Shown one piece after another: positions 21,178 to 31,107 of a DNA stretch of 64,000 nt. The position numbers were made by a program, and so were the translations under genes. The DNA comes from Bombardia bombarda (taxonomy: Eukaryota; Ascomycota; Sordariomycetes; Sordariales; Lasiosphaeriaceae): contig JAULSR010000003.1 in the NCBI GenBank assembly GCA_030512295.1, forward strand, positions 1,302,001 through 1,366,000. Reading direction: 5' to 3'. The stretch's first letter is position 1, and every line of letters starts with the position of its first letter. The notes below the pieces were generated by a model. The model was not told the origin of the DNA, searched no databases, and saw only the letters and a list, made by a program, of their open reading frames with translations.

Positions 21178-22334
21178 AGGTTGGGAGGGCGGGTTTGTTG
21201 ATGTTGGTATGAGGATGAGGATGAGGATGGGGGTGTTGTAGTTGTGAGTTGTTGTTTTATGGATACCCCCTGCACATATTCGGTTCTTTATATGAGGAAA
21301 TAGCATGACACTTTGTATCTGATATTGCTTGTGGTTTTGGAGCGACAAGGAAAGAGGCGGGTTGCCCGTCACAGTGACCATCGAACTGACGAAAGTCACA
21401 TCACTGTCACGAGTAGAAGTAAACAGTCGATCCACATAACTGGAATCTCCCATTTCTACTAGAAGGAGGTCGGAAATTGGTGGAATGCAGCCAGCAAGCC
21501 ACCTCCAGTAGTAGAAGCAAATCGTGGCATACTGTGTTCTCTCAGTATGTGTTCTCTCAGTGTCGAGATCCCGACCAAGGCCCATTCTCACTTTCGTCTG
21601 ATCAGTTCGCGCTTTCACCTTCGAGCTTGCGGCGAGCAGTGCTCCACATCTGAGCAAGCTCCGCAACTTTCCCAACTGGTTCGTGAGTAGTCAGTACACC
21701 GGTTACCCAGCGCTAGGTGAGGAGGGTCTCCCAACTGCTCTCCCAGACATAAAAAGATTCATGTAGCCGCTGAGGTCTTCCTAGCTAATGAGGGCCAATG
21801 AATGAAGCCCCTTGCAATGTTGGACCTCCGTAACTCCACCTTTCTATGTAGTACTTGTTTATGTTCATTCCTTGTTTCACTAATCTGTCACTCTGTGGGT
21901 CATCTGCCTTATTCTCGCTTTCAACAGTTTGCACGGCGCGGTACCAAAAAGGCAGGGACTTTCACAGGTCGCGTGGGCTTTAACAGCACCACAGGAGTTT
22001 CTCGAAACTCCTCAAAGTCACTGTAGTGACCACCAGAGCTGCCCCACCGCGAAGAAGGCGGGCGTCCAGCGCAGCAACCCCGCCGATATTTCATCCCAAC
22101 GTTCGCTGCTCGGCGCTCGCCGGCCGTTGCCAGCCGAACGACTGTTTGCCTCTGGCACCAGTTGTCCTTCGTCACTCGCCAAGGCCAGATATTGCAGGCC
22201 CGCACAGGACAGCCGGGCAGGTATAAAACCTTCTCGACCGCACCTCCCTCGCGAATCTTTTTTCTTTCCCCGTCATCACGCTTCTCTTTCCCCCACCATC
22301 ACTCGGCGCATCGTCGCCCACCCGCCCATCCAGA
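21178..22334. promoter_or_regulatory. Intergenic with strong-looking promoter at right end
   Basis: No gene recognised. At the right end TATAAAA (22222-22228) is followed by a CT-rich leader and an ATG at 22335 with GTAAGT directly after it, the layout of a highly expressed fungal promoter. Confidence 0.45.
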
Positions 22335-23793
22335 ATGGTAAGTCTTCATTTCATTTGTCGATTTCCTTGTCCCGGCTTGGGCCAAACCCAAGCCATCCTC
22401 AGTCATCACTCTCCACCCCAAGATCTATCGCAAAACTGTGGCACCCACAAGCAGTCCGCCCCTTCAGGTCCGCAAGCGCCGGGCGTGTGCTGGTGCTTGG
22501 TTGCATCCCAAACCACCCTACTTTGTGGTTGGGGCACCAGCCCTCGGTGGCTACGGCCTGTCGGCAGCGGGCGGTTGTTGCTAAGTCTTCACCTTCATCT
22601 TACCAATGGGGGTCGAGTTGTTCTTCTTGGGGGTGTTTCTCGATGTGCCACTCGGTCGCTAGGTTATCACGGCTGGCGAGATGAGTGGGCGGCCCGGCTT
22701 TCGTCGACTTGCTTGGTCTTCGATATGTTTGTGGATTGGGGCGACCTCCTCCTCACCTCCTTGAGGGTGAGCTTGGAGTAAGTGACTCCTTCGGGAGCGC
22801 GGTGCATGGCCTGTGTGGCGCAATCCACCCGCTGCACACGCATCCATTACTCAACGGGGGCACGTGGCGAAAGTCTGCATTGAGAGCACTGGACGTGATG
22901 ACGGGGTCTAGAAATGGACCCTCGGGACAATCTTTCACATGTTTTGAGACTTACCAGTTGGGTTTTCCCCGCTGACTTTATACTTTTTTCTCTGTTTTAG
23001 GATTCTTCGACCAATGAGCCTGACAACCATCCTCTGGATGATGATGCCTTGTGCGACAAAGCCGTCATGGGAGAGGACACTGCGCACCAAGCTATCAAGG
23101 ACAATATTGCCACATTTCAGCACCAGGTTGGTTTATATTTTGCCAGTGGTTTATTGTATTTGTACCAATGTTTTCTACAGGTAGCTACTTTTGATCGGAC
23201 CAAGCATATCTTTTTCCGTCGTAGTCTTCGCGATGATGGTGATCTTAAGGGAAAGGTCAATTTGTTGTCGAGAGCCTCAGATACTATCATTGATGGACTC
23301 CGATGCGTCGCAGCAGTTTTCCTGGACATTTCTGCCACCCAAGCTCGTTCATCTCGAGAATCTCGTGAGGGCTTCCAAGACCTTTCGGTTGCCCAAGCTC
23401 AGTTATCACGAGAATGCCGCGAAGGTTTCCAAGAGCTTCGAGAGGGTCTTGCAGAACTCCGAGAGAGTGTGGCGCATGAGAATGCCGACTCCACGAGCTT
23501 CCAGCGATATATGAAGAACCAATCTCTTGAAACCGCGAAGAGTGATGCTCAGGTCAGTGCTTACAGTCTGAATCCAGCTCAAAACTTCATGTATACTAAA
23601 ATCTATTATTCTCACTCAGATCGTTGCCATGATAGAGCGGTCGAACGCTGCCCGGTTTTCACGCTCTTCTTTGGGAGGAATTGCACACTGCTGCCACTCA
23701 CCCGTTTTTGGGTGCGCTTTAGTGTTGGTCTTTGGTTGGATCTTTTCAAGCTTCTCAAAGATGTTGGTTGCGTTCTTCGTTGGAAATGATTGA
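22335..23793 (+). CDS. Coiled-coil protein with C-terminal membrane segment, gene F (224 aa)
   Basis: Proposed exons: 22335-22337 (ATG only), 23001-23126, 23181-23552 and 23620-23793. Introns 2 and 3 (54 and 67 nt; GTTGGT...CTACAG, GTCAGT...CTCAG) are typical. Intron 1 would be 663 nt (GTAAGT...TTTTAG), unusually long, so the start is less sure; an ATG inside exon 2 is the alternative. The product opens DSSTNEPDNHPLDDDALCD. Its centre is a charged helix with a repeated unit (SSRESREGFQDLS, LSRECREGFQELREGLAELR), and it ends in one or two hydrophobic stretches (FGCALVLVFGWIFSSF; MLVAFFVGND). The design echoes genes A-E about 5 kb upstream, but on the other strand. No known domain. Confidence 0.6.
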
Positions 23794-24123
23794 TTATTAC
23801 CTCTAACAATTGTTGCTTCGTAACACTTATCACTGGTACTTCCATTGTTAATAGATACACGATGAGCTTCTCAGTAATTACTAGCACTATCCTAGAGTAG
23901 CAATCTATTCTCAATGAACTATACGTAACTCTGACGTCTTGCTCAATTCCTGTTCAATCTAAGGCAATATCTGCCATCGTGAAAACTGACCACAACTCCC
24001 GTCAATGGTCCAAACGCATGTCCCAAACAGCACCTAACGGTCCCATTTTCCGCCCTCTGGATATAAACATGTCTTGCTCATCTGCGAGGATCGTCTAGTC
24101 TCTCGAATGATCATGGAGAAGCC
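23794..24123. other. Short intergenic region
   Basis: 330 bp between the ends of gene F and the NTF2-like gene, which converge. Nothing recognised. Confidence 0.4.
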
Positions 24124-24767
24124 TCACCCCTTAATAAACACCCCCTCCGTCCCCTCCGTCCCATCCCTCGGCCCAATGTACATGATATCATGCAAAATCT
24201 GCATCCACTTTTCCTCCTCCCCATCCCCATCCACCTCCTTCCGCCACCAATACTGCACCTTGACCAACACCCCCCTTGTCCCTCCCCCTCCACCTCCCCC
24301 TCCCCCTCCCCCTTCCCCTTACTCCCATTCCCATCTCCCTCAACCTCATCCCACAAATCAACCCTCATCCCCTCCCACCCCTCCCGCCTCGCCCTCTCCT
24401 CCAGTTCCTTGACCGTCCCAAACCCCGCGCCATTCACAACTCCATCATCCGTGCCAAACTCAAACTCGCTCTCGGTGAGTGGGCGGATCGTGCAGAAGCT
24501 TCTTTTCGGGACGGCGCCAAAGGTGGCGGGGTCGTCGGCCTGCGCGGTCGCGGACGTGGCGAGGCCCTGGCCAGAGGCGGCGGCCTCGTGCAGGTAGCGG
24601 ACGATGGTGGCGCGGTCGGCGGCGGCGTAGGCGGGCTGCGGGCGGCAGATTTGCATGCAAGAAGGGGAGAAGAAGAGCGCGCCTTTGGTGGGGATGGAGG
24701 GGGTGTGGCGGTAGGCGGTGTAGAGGGTTTGGAGGTGGTTGGTGGTGGGTTCTTGTGATGAGGCCAT
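24124..24767 (-). CDS. NTF2/SnoaL-like protein, apparent frameshift
   Basis: A single exon from the ATG at 24767. The N-terminal part (LQTLYTAYRHTPSIPTKGAL; ADRATIVRYLHEAAASGQG) and the C-terminal part (VLVKVQYWWRKEVDGDGEEE, then WMQILHDIMYIGPRDG) together look like a fungal NTF2-like cone-fold protein of about 214 residues. They lie in different frames: the upstream frame runs into an Arg/Gly-rich shadow after GEGQGG. One additional C in the six-C run at 24270-24275 joins them and gives the stop at 24124. The joint sits in a low-complexity Gly/Glu-rich loop. Function unknown; members of this superfamily are often small enzymes or binding proteins. It lies 680 bp downstream of the P450 on the same strand. 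Confidence 0.65.
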
Positions 24768-25447
24768 GATTGGTTTTTGGTGGTTGTGATTTGAAGAGGT
24801 GGTGATGATGATAATAGGTAGGGGTTAAGGGGTTGAAGTTGGGTTTTTGATGTGAGGGCGTGTTGGGTTTGATGAAGATTATAACGAGGAGTTGAAGAGT
24901 GTTGGATTGTTGACACGATATATAGATGGTCTCCGCGTCGCGCGGATTTACAAGTGGTCTTATGCCGGCGGGGCGGAGATGCAGACGACCCCCGGAACAC
25001 CCCCCCGGAAAACGGGAAGGCAATGGTGGCCTTGACAATCTCCGAGGTATGAGATTAGTGATCATGCCAGTCCTGGAATAGTTTATCGGGTGAGGCACTC
25101 GGCGACTGTCAGACTTTAGCGACAGCTTGACGGCAATAAGATACATTCCATCAGCCTTGACCGTGAAGGGGTCAGCATACTACTGTTCAATTTTGTCTAT
25201 CTCCCGTTATTTCCAGAAAGCCAATGGTTGTAATATCGCTCGCTAAATCGTCTCTTGGTTGGCTTCAGTTTCAACGGCATCATGCGCAGCTGTTTTGTGT
25301 CTAGCTTAATTATGGCGAATAAGAAAAGGGACAGTCGTGATGTAATATGCTGTTCATTGTGGACATGAAATGTACCGCCATCATTTCCACAGCACTACAG
25401 CAGCTCAAATTTCCCTCCCACAGACCACCTGTAAAACAACAACCCCA
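24768..25447. other. Intergenic
   Basis: About 680 bp between the P450 end and the NTF2-like start, both on the minus strand. Short frames only; nothing recognised. Confidence 0.4.
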
Positions 25448-27139
25448 TCAACCCTCCCTCGGCGTCAAATACACCCCCAACGGCCCCTTCTCCCACAAAT
25501 TAAAAATCCTCTGCCTACTCATCCAATCCCTGCTCTCCTCCGCGATCCGCATATCAAAATTCCACAAGACCCTCGCTAGAATCAGCCTCATCTCGATATA
25601 CGCCAGATTCTTGCCGATGCAGTTCCTCGCGCCCAGGTGGAACGGCTGGAACGCCTCCTTGTGGTCACCCGCCCACTCATCCTTGCCCTCCTCCCCTCCG
25701 CTACCACCCAGCCACCGCTCGGGGTGATACCCAAACGCATCCTTGAAGTGCTTCCCGTTGTGGTACATCGCCCATTGGTGGATGGCCACGACGCTGTTCT
25801 CTGGCACGTAATTTCCGCAGATGCTGGCGCCGCCGCGGGGGACGACGCGCGGGAGCCCGGTGGGCACGGGCGGGTACATGCGCAGGGCCTCGTCGAGGCA
25901 GGCGAGCAGATAGGGGAGGACGCTGACGCTGGAGAAGGTGATGTCGTCTTCGGACTTGAAGGCAGAGCGGACCTCGGCGGTTAGGGTGGCGAGGGCGGTG
26001 GGGTTGGTGAGGAGCAGGAAGGTGACGCCCGAGAGGAGGGTGGCGGTCGTTTCGGAGCCGCCGATGATGAGGATGGCGCTGTTGGTTTGGAGCTTGTCGA
26101 GGGTGAGGCCCTGGGTGGGAGGTTAGCTTGTGGTTGAAGAGATGGTAAAGGGGGCGATGGCTCACCCATTCATCGGCCCTCTTGAGAAGACCTTCGACGA
26201 GGTCAGGCCGCTCCTGGCCGGACTCCATGCGTCGCTTGAGCATGGCTTTGGTCATGTCGATGTGGCTTTGCCGCTCCTCCATGGCGCTCTTGGGCGCCAG
26301 CCACAGTAGGATCTTCATGAGGAACGGGTAATGCGCGCAGGTTTGAAAGATAGTCCCCACTCTAGCCATCTGGAAAATTGCTTTGACCCAGGGGTGGTAT
26401 CCTGAGCTTTGCAAGCAACCGAAACTGATAGCACATCAAGAGTTAGCCCTAAACTCATCTCATAACCCAGATGCACCAGACCAAGACCACACAAACCTCT
26501 CCCCAAATGCCAAATCCCCAATCACATCAAACGTAGTATAATTATACCACGCCGCCAAGTCCACCTTCTTCTCCCCCGCACCACAGTTCTCATACAGCCT
26601 CTTGATCAGCATATCGATATACCCCTTAATGATGGGCTGCTGGTCGCGCATGCTGCGGTCGCTGAACCCATGAGCCATGGTGCGGCGGAGCAAGCCGTGC
26701 TCCTCGCGCGAGGCGTTGACGATGTCGGTGGGGATGTCCTTGACGGGGCGGTAGAACTTGTCCCACTTCTCAAACTCGACGCCGGCCGTCTTGTGACCCA
26801 TGATGTCCTTCCAGGCCTGCGGATCGGCAAACGCCAGCTCGTCGGGCGCCATGCGCACCACATCGCCGTACCGCTGGTGCAGCGCCAGCATGTCGAACGG
26901 CAGCGTGCCCCTGATCAGCCGGTAGCAGGCCCCCGCCCGGGTCGCGCGCATGAGCAGCGGGCCGGGGAACCGCGCCAGCGGGTGGAAGTAGAGGTTGTAG
27001 ATGGCATAGCTGAGGAAGTAGATGATGGGCTGGGTGGTTGGTCAGCTTGCAGTTGATACTGGTATGATGTCTGAAGCTCACTTACCGAGATGAAAGCTGC
27101 GAAAAGTATGTTTCCGAAACTCAAGCTCAGAAGCGCCAT
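25448..27139 (-). CDS. Cytochrome P450 monooxygenase
   Basis: Exons (minus): 27086-27139, 26497-27029, 26166-26424, 25448-26110; introns 56, 72, 55 nt. The N-terminal helix MALLSLSFGNILFAAFIS continuing IIYFLSYAIYNLYFHP anchors it in the ER. Downstream are the proline hinge and FPGP, the motif FGESFGCL across intron 2, the I-helix GGSETT, ExxR as EALR, PERW, and the heme-binding loop FHLGARNCIG with the Cys ligand. All key residues are present, about 500 residues, so this gene looks functional. The overall pattern (YNYTTFDVIGDLAF, YHPWV) resembles fungal E-class P450s of the isotrichodermin C-15 hydroxylase type; substrate unknown. No other biosynthetic gene adjoins it apart from the NTF2-like protein, which may or may not be related. 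Confidence 0.92.
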
Positions 27140-27377
27140 TTCAGCAGTAGTTAAGCGTATAATAAGGCTATAGAGCCGCAAGTAAACAGTGACCTTTTTC
27201 CTGTTTGGGTGTTGCGAAGAGAGATGTTGACATCCCAGCTCGGCCAAATTCGGAGAGAAGAGGAGGATAAACCCACCACTTTATTACAAAAAGGGGGCAG
27301 CCTTAAAAGGGTACAACCTTCCATTGCTGGTAGAAATTCCGAAACGTATGCAAAGAGATAACCGCGAATAGGCACAG

Positions 27378-27746
27378 CTAGTAGGTACGAGTACGAACTG
27401 CGCGTTTGACTGCAACCTTGACAGCTGCTATCGCATCAGGGATCCCCTGGAGATGGATCAATCCCCGCCCCATTTCCAAGATCGCCATTCTCGATCCGCG
27501 TATTTGATAGCTGTGACTTTCTTTCTGGGAGCGTTGGACATCTATAAATGTCCATGGGAATCTCGCACAAACTGCGCCGCTTCCAGCATCAAAAACGCGT
27601 GTCTGTGCTGACGTATTCCCACTTAAACTTTCGGCATTTGACGCAGCCAAGAGACTGACCCTGGACTCCTTCATGCTAGAGCCGTTGCAGTAGCGCAGCT
27701 GAGTCGTAAGCGTAAAATGATCTTCATTTTGTAGCAGTCGTTTCAT
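27378..27746 (-). CDS. Possible short coding region, unknown
   Basis: A minus-strand frame of 122 codons from the ATG at 27746 (the open frame extends further to about 27815). Codon content and composition look protein-like (QLRYCNGSSMKESRVSLLAA; SRMAILEMGRGLIHLQG), but no domain, signal or splice context was found and no neighbour suggests a role. It could be a remnant or chance. Confidence 0.25.
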   Translation of the reverse strand: MKRLLQNEDHFTLTTQLRYCNGSSMKESRVSLLAASNAESLSGNTSAQTRVFDAGSGAVCARFPWTFIDVQRSQKESHSYQIRGSRMAILEMGRGLIHLQGIPDAIAAVKVAVKRAVRTRTY

Positions 27747-27948
27747 TAAGGTGGGAACCGAAACCGAAACCGAGGTGTGGAGATCCAAACGTTCTGGAAC
27801 GGCTAGCGATGTCAAGGTTGGAGAACTTCGAGGTTGGGGTAGCCCATGGTGGCGACGCTTTCCGTAAAGGAGGGGACGCGTGTCGCGTTCAGGTAAGAGA
27901 AATCGTGATATAAGATCAACGTTTTGTCCTTGGCAACCTCTAGATAAG

Positions 27949-27993
27949 ATGCCAGATAGTCAAATGCCAGATAGTCAAATACCAGATGTAGTC
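27949..27993. repeat. 15-bp tandem repeat, three copies
   Basis: ATGCCAGATAGTCAA occurs twice exactly (27949-27963, 27964-27978), then a diverged third copy ATACCAGATGTAGTC. Confidence 0.85.
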
Positions 27994-28100
27994 GGTTGTA
28001 GCGAATGTAATAACACCTGCCTAACAGAGAACACTGCATGTGCCAGGGGTATGTCGAACTGCAGGTATTTTTTTGGCCGTGACAGTTGTGCTAATAAGGG

Positions 28101-28126
28101 CTCATCCTAGAGAATGCTAGGATGAG
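28101..28126. repeat. Perfect 10-bp inverted repeat (hairpin)
   Basis: CTCATCCTAG (28101-28110) and CTAGGATGAG (28117-28126) flank a 6-nt loop. The half-site TTCATCCTAG recurs at about 28183-28192, 160 bp before the end of the HET gene's 3' flank. Role unknown; a 3'-end structure is one option. Confidence 0.7.
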
Positions 28127-28266
28127 TCGCATGTAAAAGAGAATTCCTAGTACTCGACTAAGGTCCTGTGATGCGAGTTCGTTCATCCTAGAAAGGCTTG
28201 TATTGAAGGAAATCTTGTCGACAGCATGCCTTCGCGAGCATCCCCATCCCCCCCAAAGCGCCTTCC

Positions 28267-30416
28267 TCAAACCAAAACAAACCGCTCAACAGCCTCCCCG
28301 CTGTCTGTAAACCGCTCGATGTCCTCGCCGTATGTCGAACTATTGCACATACCAACAAACTGATACCGCGCCCCTTCCACTGGCCGCAGGATGCAAGGCC
28401 CTCCTGATACCCCCCTAATGACGCAAACAAGATCATTCTCCCACATCTGACGATCCTGCCCCTTGCACGTCGCCAGATGCCCACCCTCAATAATCGCAAT
28501 GCCCTGCCGCAGCAGTGTCTCCATCTTGAGCGGGAGGAAGAACGCGCTGCTCTCGTACAGTCCCCCATCTAGGTCTCCCTCTTCTTCGGGCGGTTCCCGT
28601 CGTCCGACGAGAATATCATACACATATCTCGTGTCCTCGTCTGTAATGTCCCACAGCCTCTCCCATTTCATCCTAAACTCCTCGACCGCCATACCCGAAG
28701 GCGGCAGCAATGCGGCGAATCTCTCCCAAAAGAAGGTCTCGACCTGTAAGAGGCGCCGGCCGAGCGTGGGGATGAGCTCCGCCAGCGACGCGTCAGCGGT
28801 GTCGTCGGAGTCGAGAGACGACTCTAGCTGCTGCGTCTCGACCGAGATGACCCGTCCCAGAACAACGCCGTCAACCATCAGGCATGCTCCGTCGGTGGAT
28901 ACCTCTGAGCCACCGGTCATGGTGACGTGCTGCGGAATAGAACTAGTGGTCGTGTCTGATTCATCCCCGTCCATAGACGAATGGAAGGTCGTCCAGTCGG
29001 GGACCCACGACGGCGCCCCGTCGCCAATTCCCCTCCACGACGACAGGATAAACTCTAGCGAATCGGTGTTTTGCAGCAGAAATACGGTGCATTGGTGGAA
29101 CACTTGTGCAACAGACGCGTTGTAGTCGGGTTGTATCTTCGCCTGTATCTCGTCGCCTAGCAGGCCGAATAAGCCATACACCATATCACGGGGGTTAGTA
29201 GACTTGAAGTTGTTCTCCGTGAGAAGTAAGAGTTCCAGCCACCTGGCCGCGGCAGTACGGCTTTTCTCCCCCTGGGTTTTGGTGTTTCCTCCCTGGTTAT
29301 CCTGGTGCTGGTTTTGATACCACTGTATGATCATCGCCAGCGGCTGGGTACGGTCAAAAAGCCCCCCAGTTTGAGTACCGAGCTTTCATAGCCAAGGATT
29401 ATATCGCAACACCAGCTGCCAAGTGAGGCAAACACAGTCCATGGGAGGCTGTAGAACTTGCACCAGGCCGTAATGCGGCCTCGGGAGAGAGCTATCTCCT
29501 GAATGATCCAAACGCGCGTGAACCAGGGTGCATCGACGATTTTAGCTACGTACTGAAGCGCCATCAGTCGCCTCTTCTGCTCGCCAGACGAGTGCTTTCT
29601 CAGCGGCTTGCTGAACTTGGGTTCAATTGCTTCAAGGTCTTCTGCAGAGATGGGAGCGAGACGTAAAGTCTGATCCTTAAAGTCCCAGTTGTTGGATATC
29701 CCCGGCTCTAAGAGCTCGGTGATGTCGCCCATTACGGCGAATGCCGATTCAATAGCCGAGTCTGTCGTGTCTTCGAGCTCAGCACAGTCTTCTAGCCAGA
29801 TGAAGAGGCTAGATGCAGACTTGTAGATATGCGACATGCGCGCGACCTGTCGGTTTCGCTCTTGAGTGTCGAGCTGGTTGATGCAGATTGCGTCGATCCA
29901 GAGATAGACACCAGGCTCCTCGGTATCAGCTACACGGTCATGTGGCTGAACTGGAACCCCTAGCTCTATACTCCTTTCAGAGGACATCTCTCCAGAGAGT
30001 TCCAGGACTGCCTCTTCGATTCTCCTTCGTCGCTCTCTTGATTTGGGGTTTTCATTGGGTAAATTCCTCAACAGACAGTCGAGCACAGATTGCACGGGGC
30101 TGCCTGATAGAGTGGACTTGGCGCGCCATACGTCGAGTACGTCGCCAAGAAGTGATTGCATGTGTCTCAAGAAGGATCTCAGGTTTGAAGTAGCTGGGTA
30201 CTCCTCGTCGTGAAGCTGGACTGGCGCCGTGACTGTCGAGTCTCCCCATGTGTAGGACAGAGCGATAAAGCTCGGCGCAGATGCGAGAGAGACATGTTCC
30301 AGTTTGCATTGGATGGGGTCATCAAATTTAGCTGGAAGCAATTTGACAAGACGGACTTCGGACGGGTCCGTCGAAGATAGAGGACGGTGGGGTGTTTTAC
30401 CGACAAAGGTCTCCAT
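28267..30416 (-). CDS. Heterokaryon-incompatibility (HET) domain protein, apparent frameshift
   Basis: The ATG at 30416 gives a HET domain in the first half: SFIALSYTWGD (block 1), YLWIDAICINQLDTQERNRQV (block 2) and WFTRVWIIQEIALSRG (block 3), all intact. The second half, in another frame, continues WLELLLLTENNFKSTNPRD, then MVYGLFGLLGDEIQAKIQPDY, which is the usual continuation in HET proteins (DxxYGLLGL and PDY), to the stop at 28267. The joint is a six-C run at 29362-29367; one extra C gives LGGLFDRTQPLAMI across it and a protein of about 715 residues. HET proteins trigger cell death or non-self reactions on fusion of unlike hyphae; the partner is unknown. It starts about 140 bp from the truncated membrane-protein gene. 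Confidence 0.88.
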
Positions 30417-30557
30417 GGTGATGTTCGACCGACCGGCAGATGTCCGTGATGCGGAGGTTGCTGGATGAGGGGGCCTAAACGTGGAAGATGGCGACTACAT
30501 GGCCGATACGAACCACCACATCCCGAGATTGAGCCGTGATGGGAGATTTCTGACCAA

Positions 30558-31107
30558 TCAGTCTCTGAGGTGCACTGTGTAACGTGAGTCGTGTAACGTG
30601 AGCCATTTTACCGGCACTGGTCCCCTCTTCCTCCCTTCATCCCTCTTTTTGAGTGCAGATTCCCAGAACTCGGGGCTGATGAAGTACACGGGTGAGCCAA
30701 GCTGCCATGGCGAGGTGATCAAGGCCGAGTGGAACGCCAACAGGTGACATGAGGAGATAGCGAATTCGGTGAAGTAGGATGTTGGATAGTGATAGAATGA
30801 CCAGGGCTTCGTGAATCTTTGCGGCGAACTGCAGGGCTGCGAGTTCATTGAGATTAGGACTGGGTGCTGGCCATACCCGGCCAGTGGAGTAAAGTTCCAG
30901 AAGTATGAAGAGTGCCGCCAGAGAGGGAACGTGGTACTGGACAATGAAAAACAAGGCTGGAATCCTCTTTCGGCTAAAGGCTTTCTTGGACTTTCCAGGT
31001 GACGGATGGGGGTTCTCAGCAGCAGAACTAGAATTGAATTGGACTATGGGGACGGTACTGGAGGGAACGAAGGTCTCCCGGCTTTCCATAGTAGGGGGGT
31101 TGGTCAT
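30558..31107 (-). pseudogene. Truncated fungal multi-pass membrane protein
   Basis: The ATG at 31107 begins MTNPPTMESRETFVPSS. The first membrane segment (VPSLAALFILLELYSTGRVW) and the conserved run LQFAAKIHEALVILSLSN, LLHRIRYLL, GVPLGL are typical of a large ascomycete membrane-protein family (about 600 residues, function unknown). At 30723-30726 the frame breaks: removing one C joins GVPLGL to ITSPWQLGSPVYFISPEFW, the family's usual next block. The sequence then stops at 30558, and the remaining 400 or more residues are absent, the HET gene start being only about 140 bp away. Frameshift plus loss of most of the gene makes it a pseudogene; the loss may date from rearrangement beside the HET gene. 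Confidence 0.7.

Noticed and set aside
20407..21675. Long minus-strand open frame (422 codons) opposite the secreted protein
   Set aside because: It is antisense to a gene with a signal peptide, ordered cysteines and a GPI-type end. The long frame reflects GC-rich third positions; it has no domain and is His/Pro/Arg-rich.
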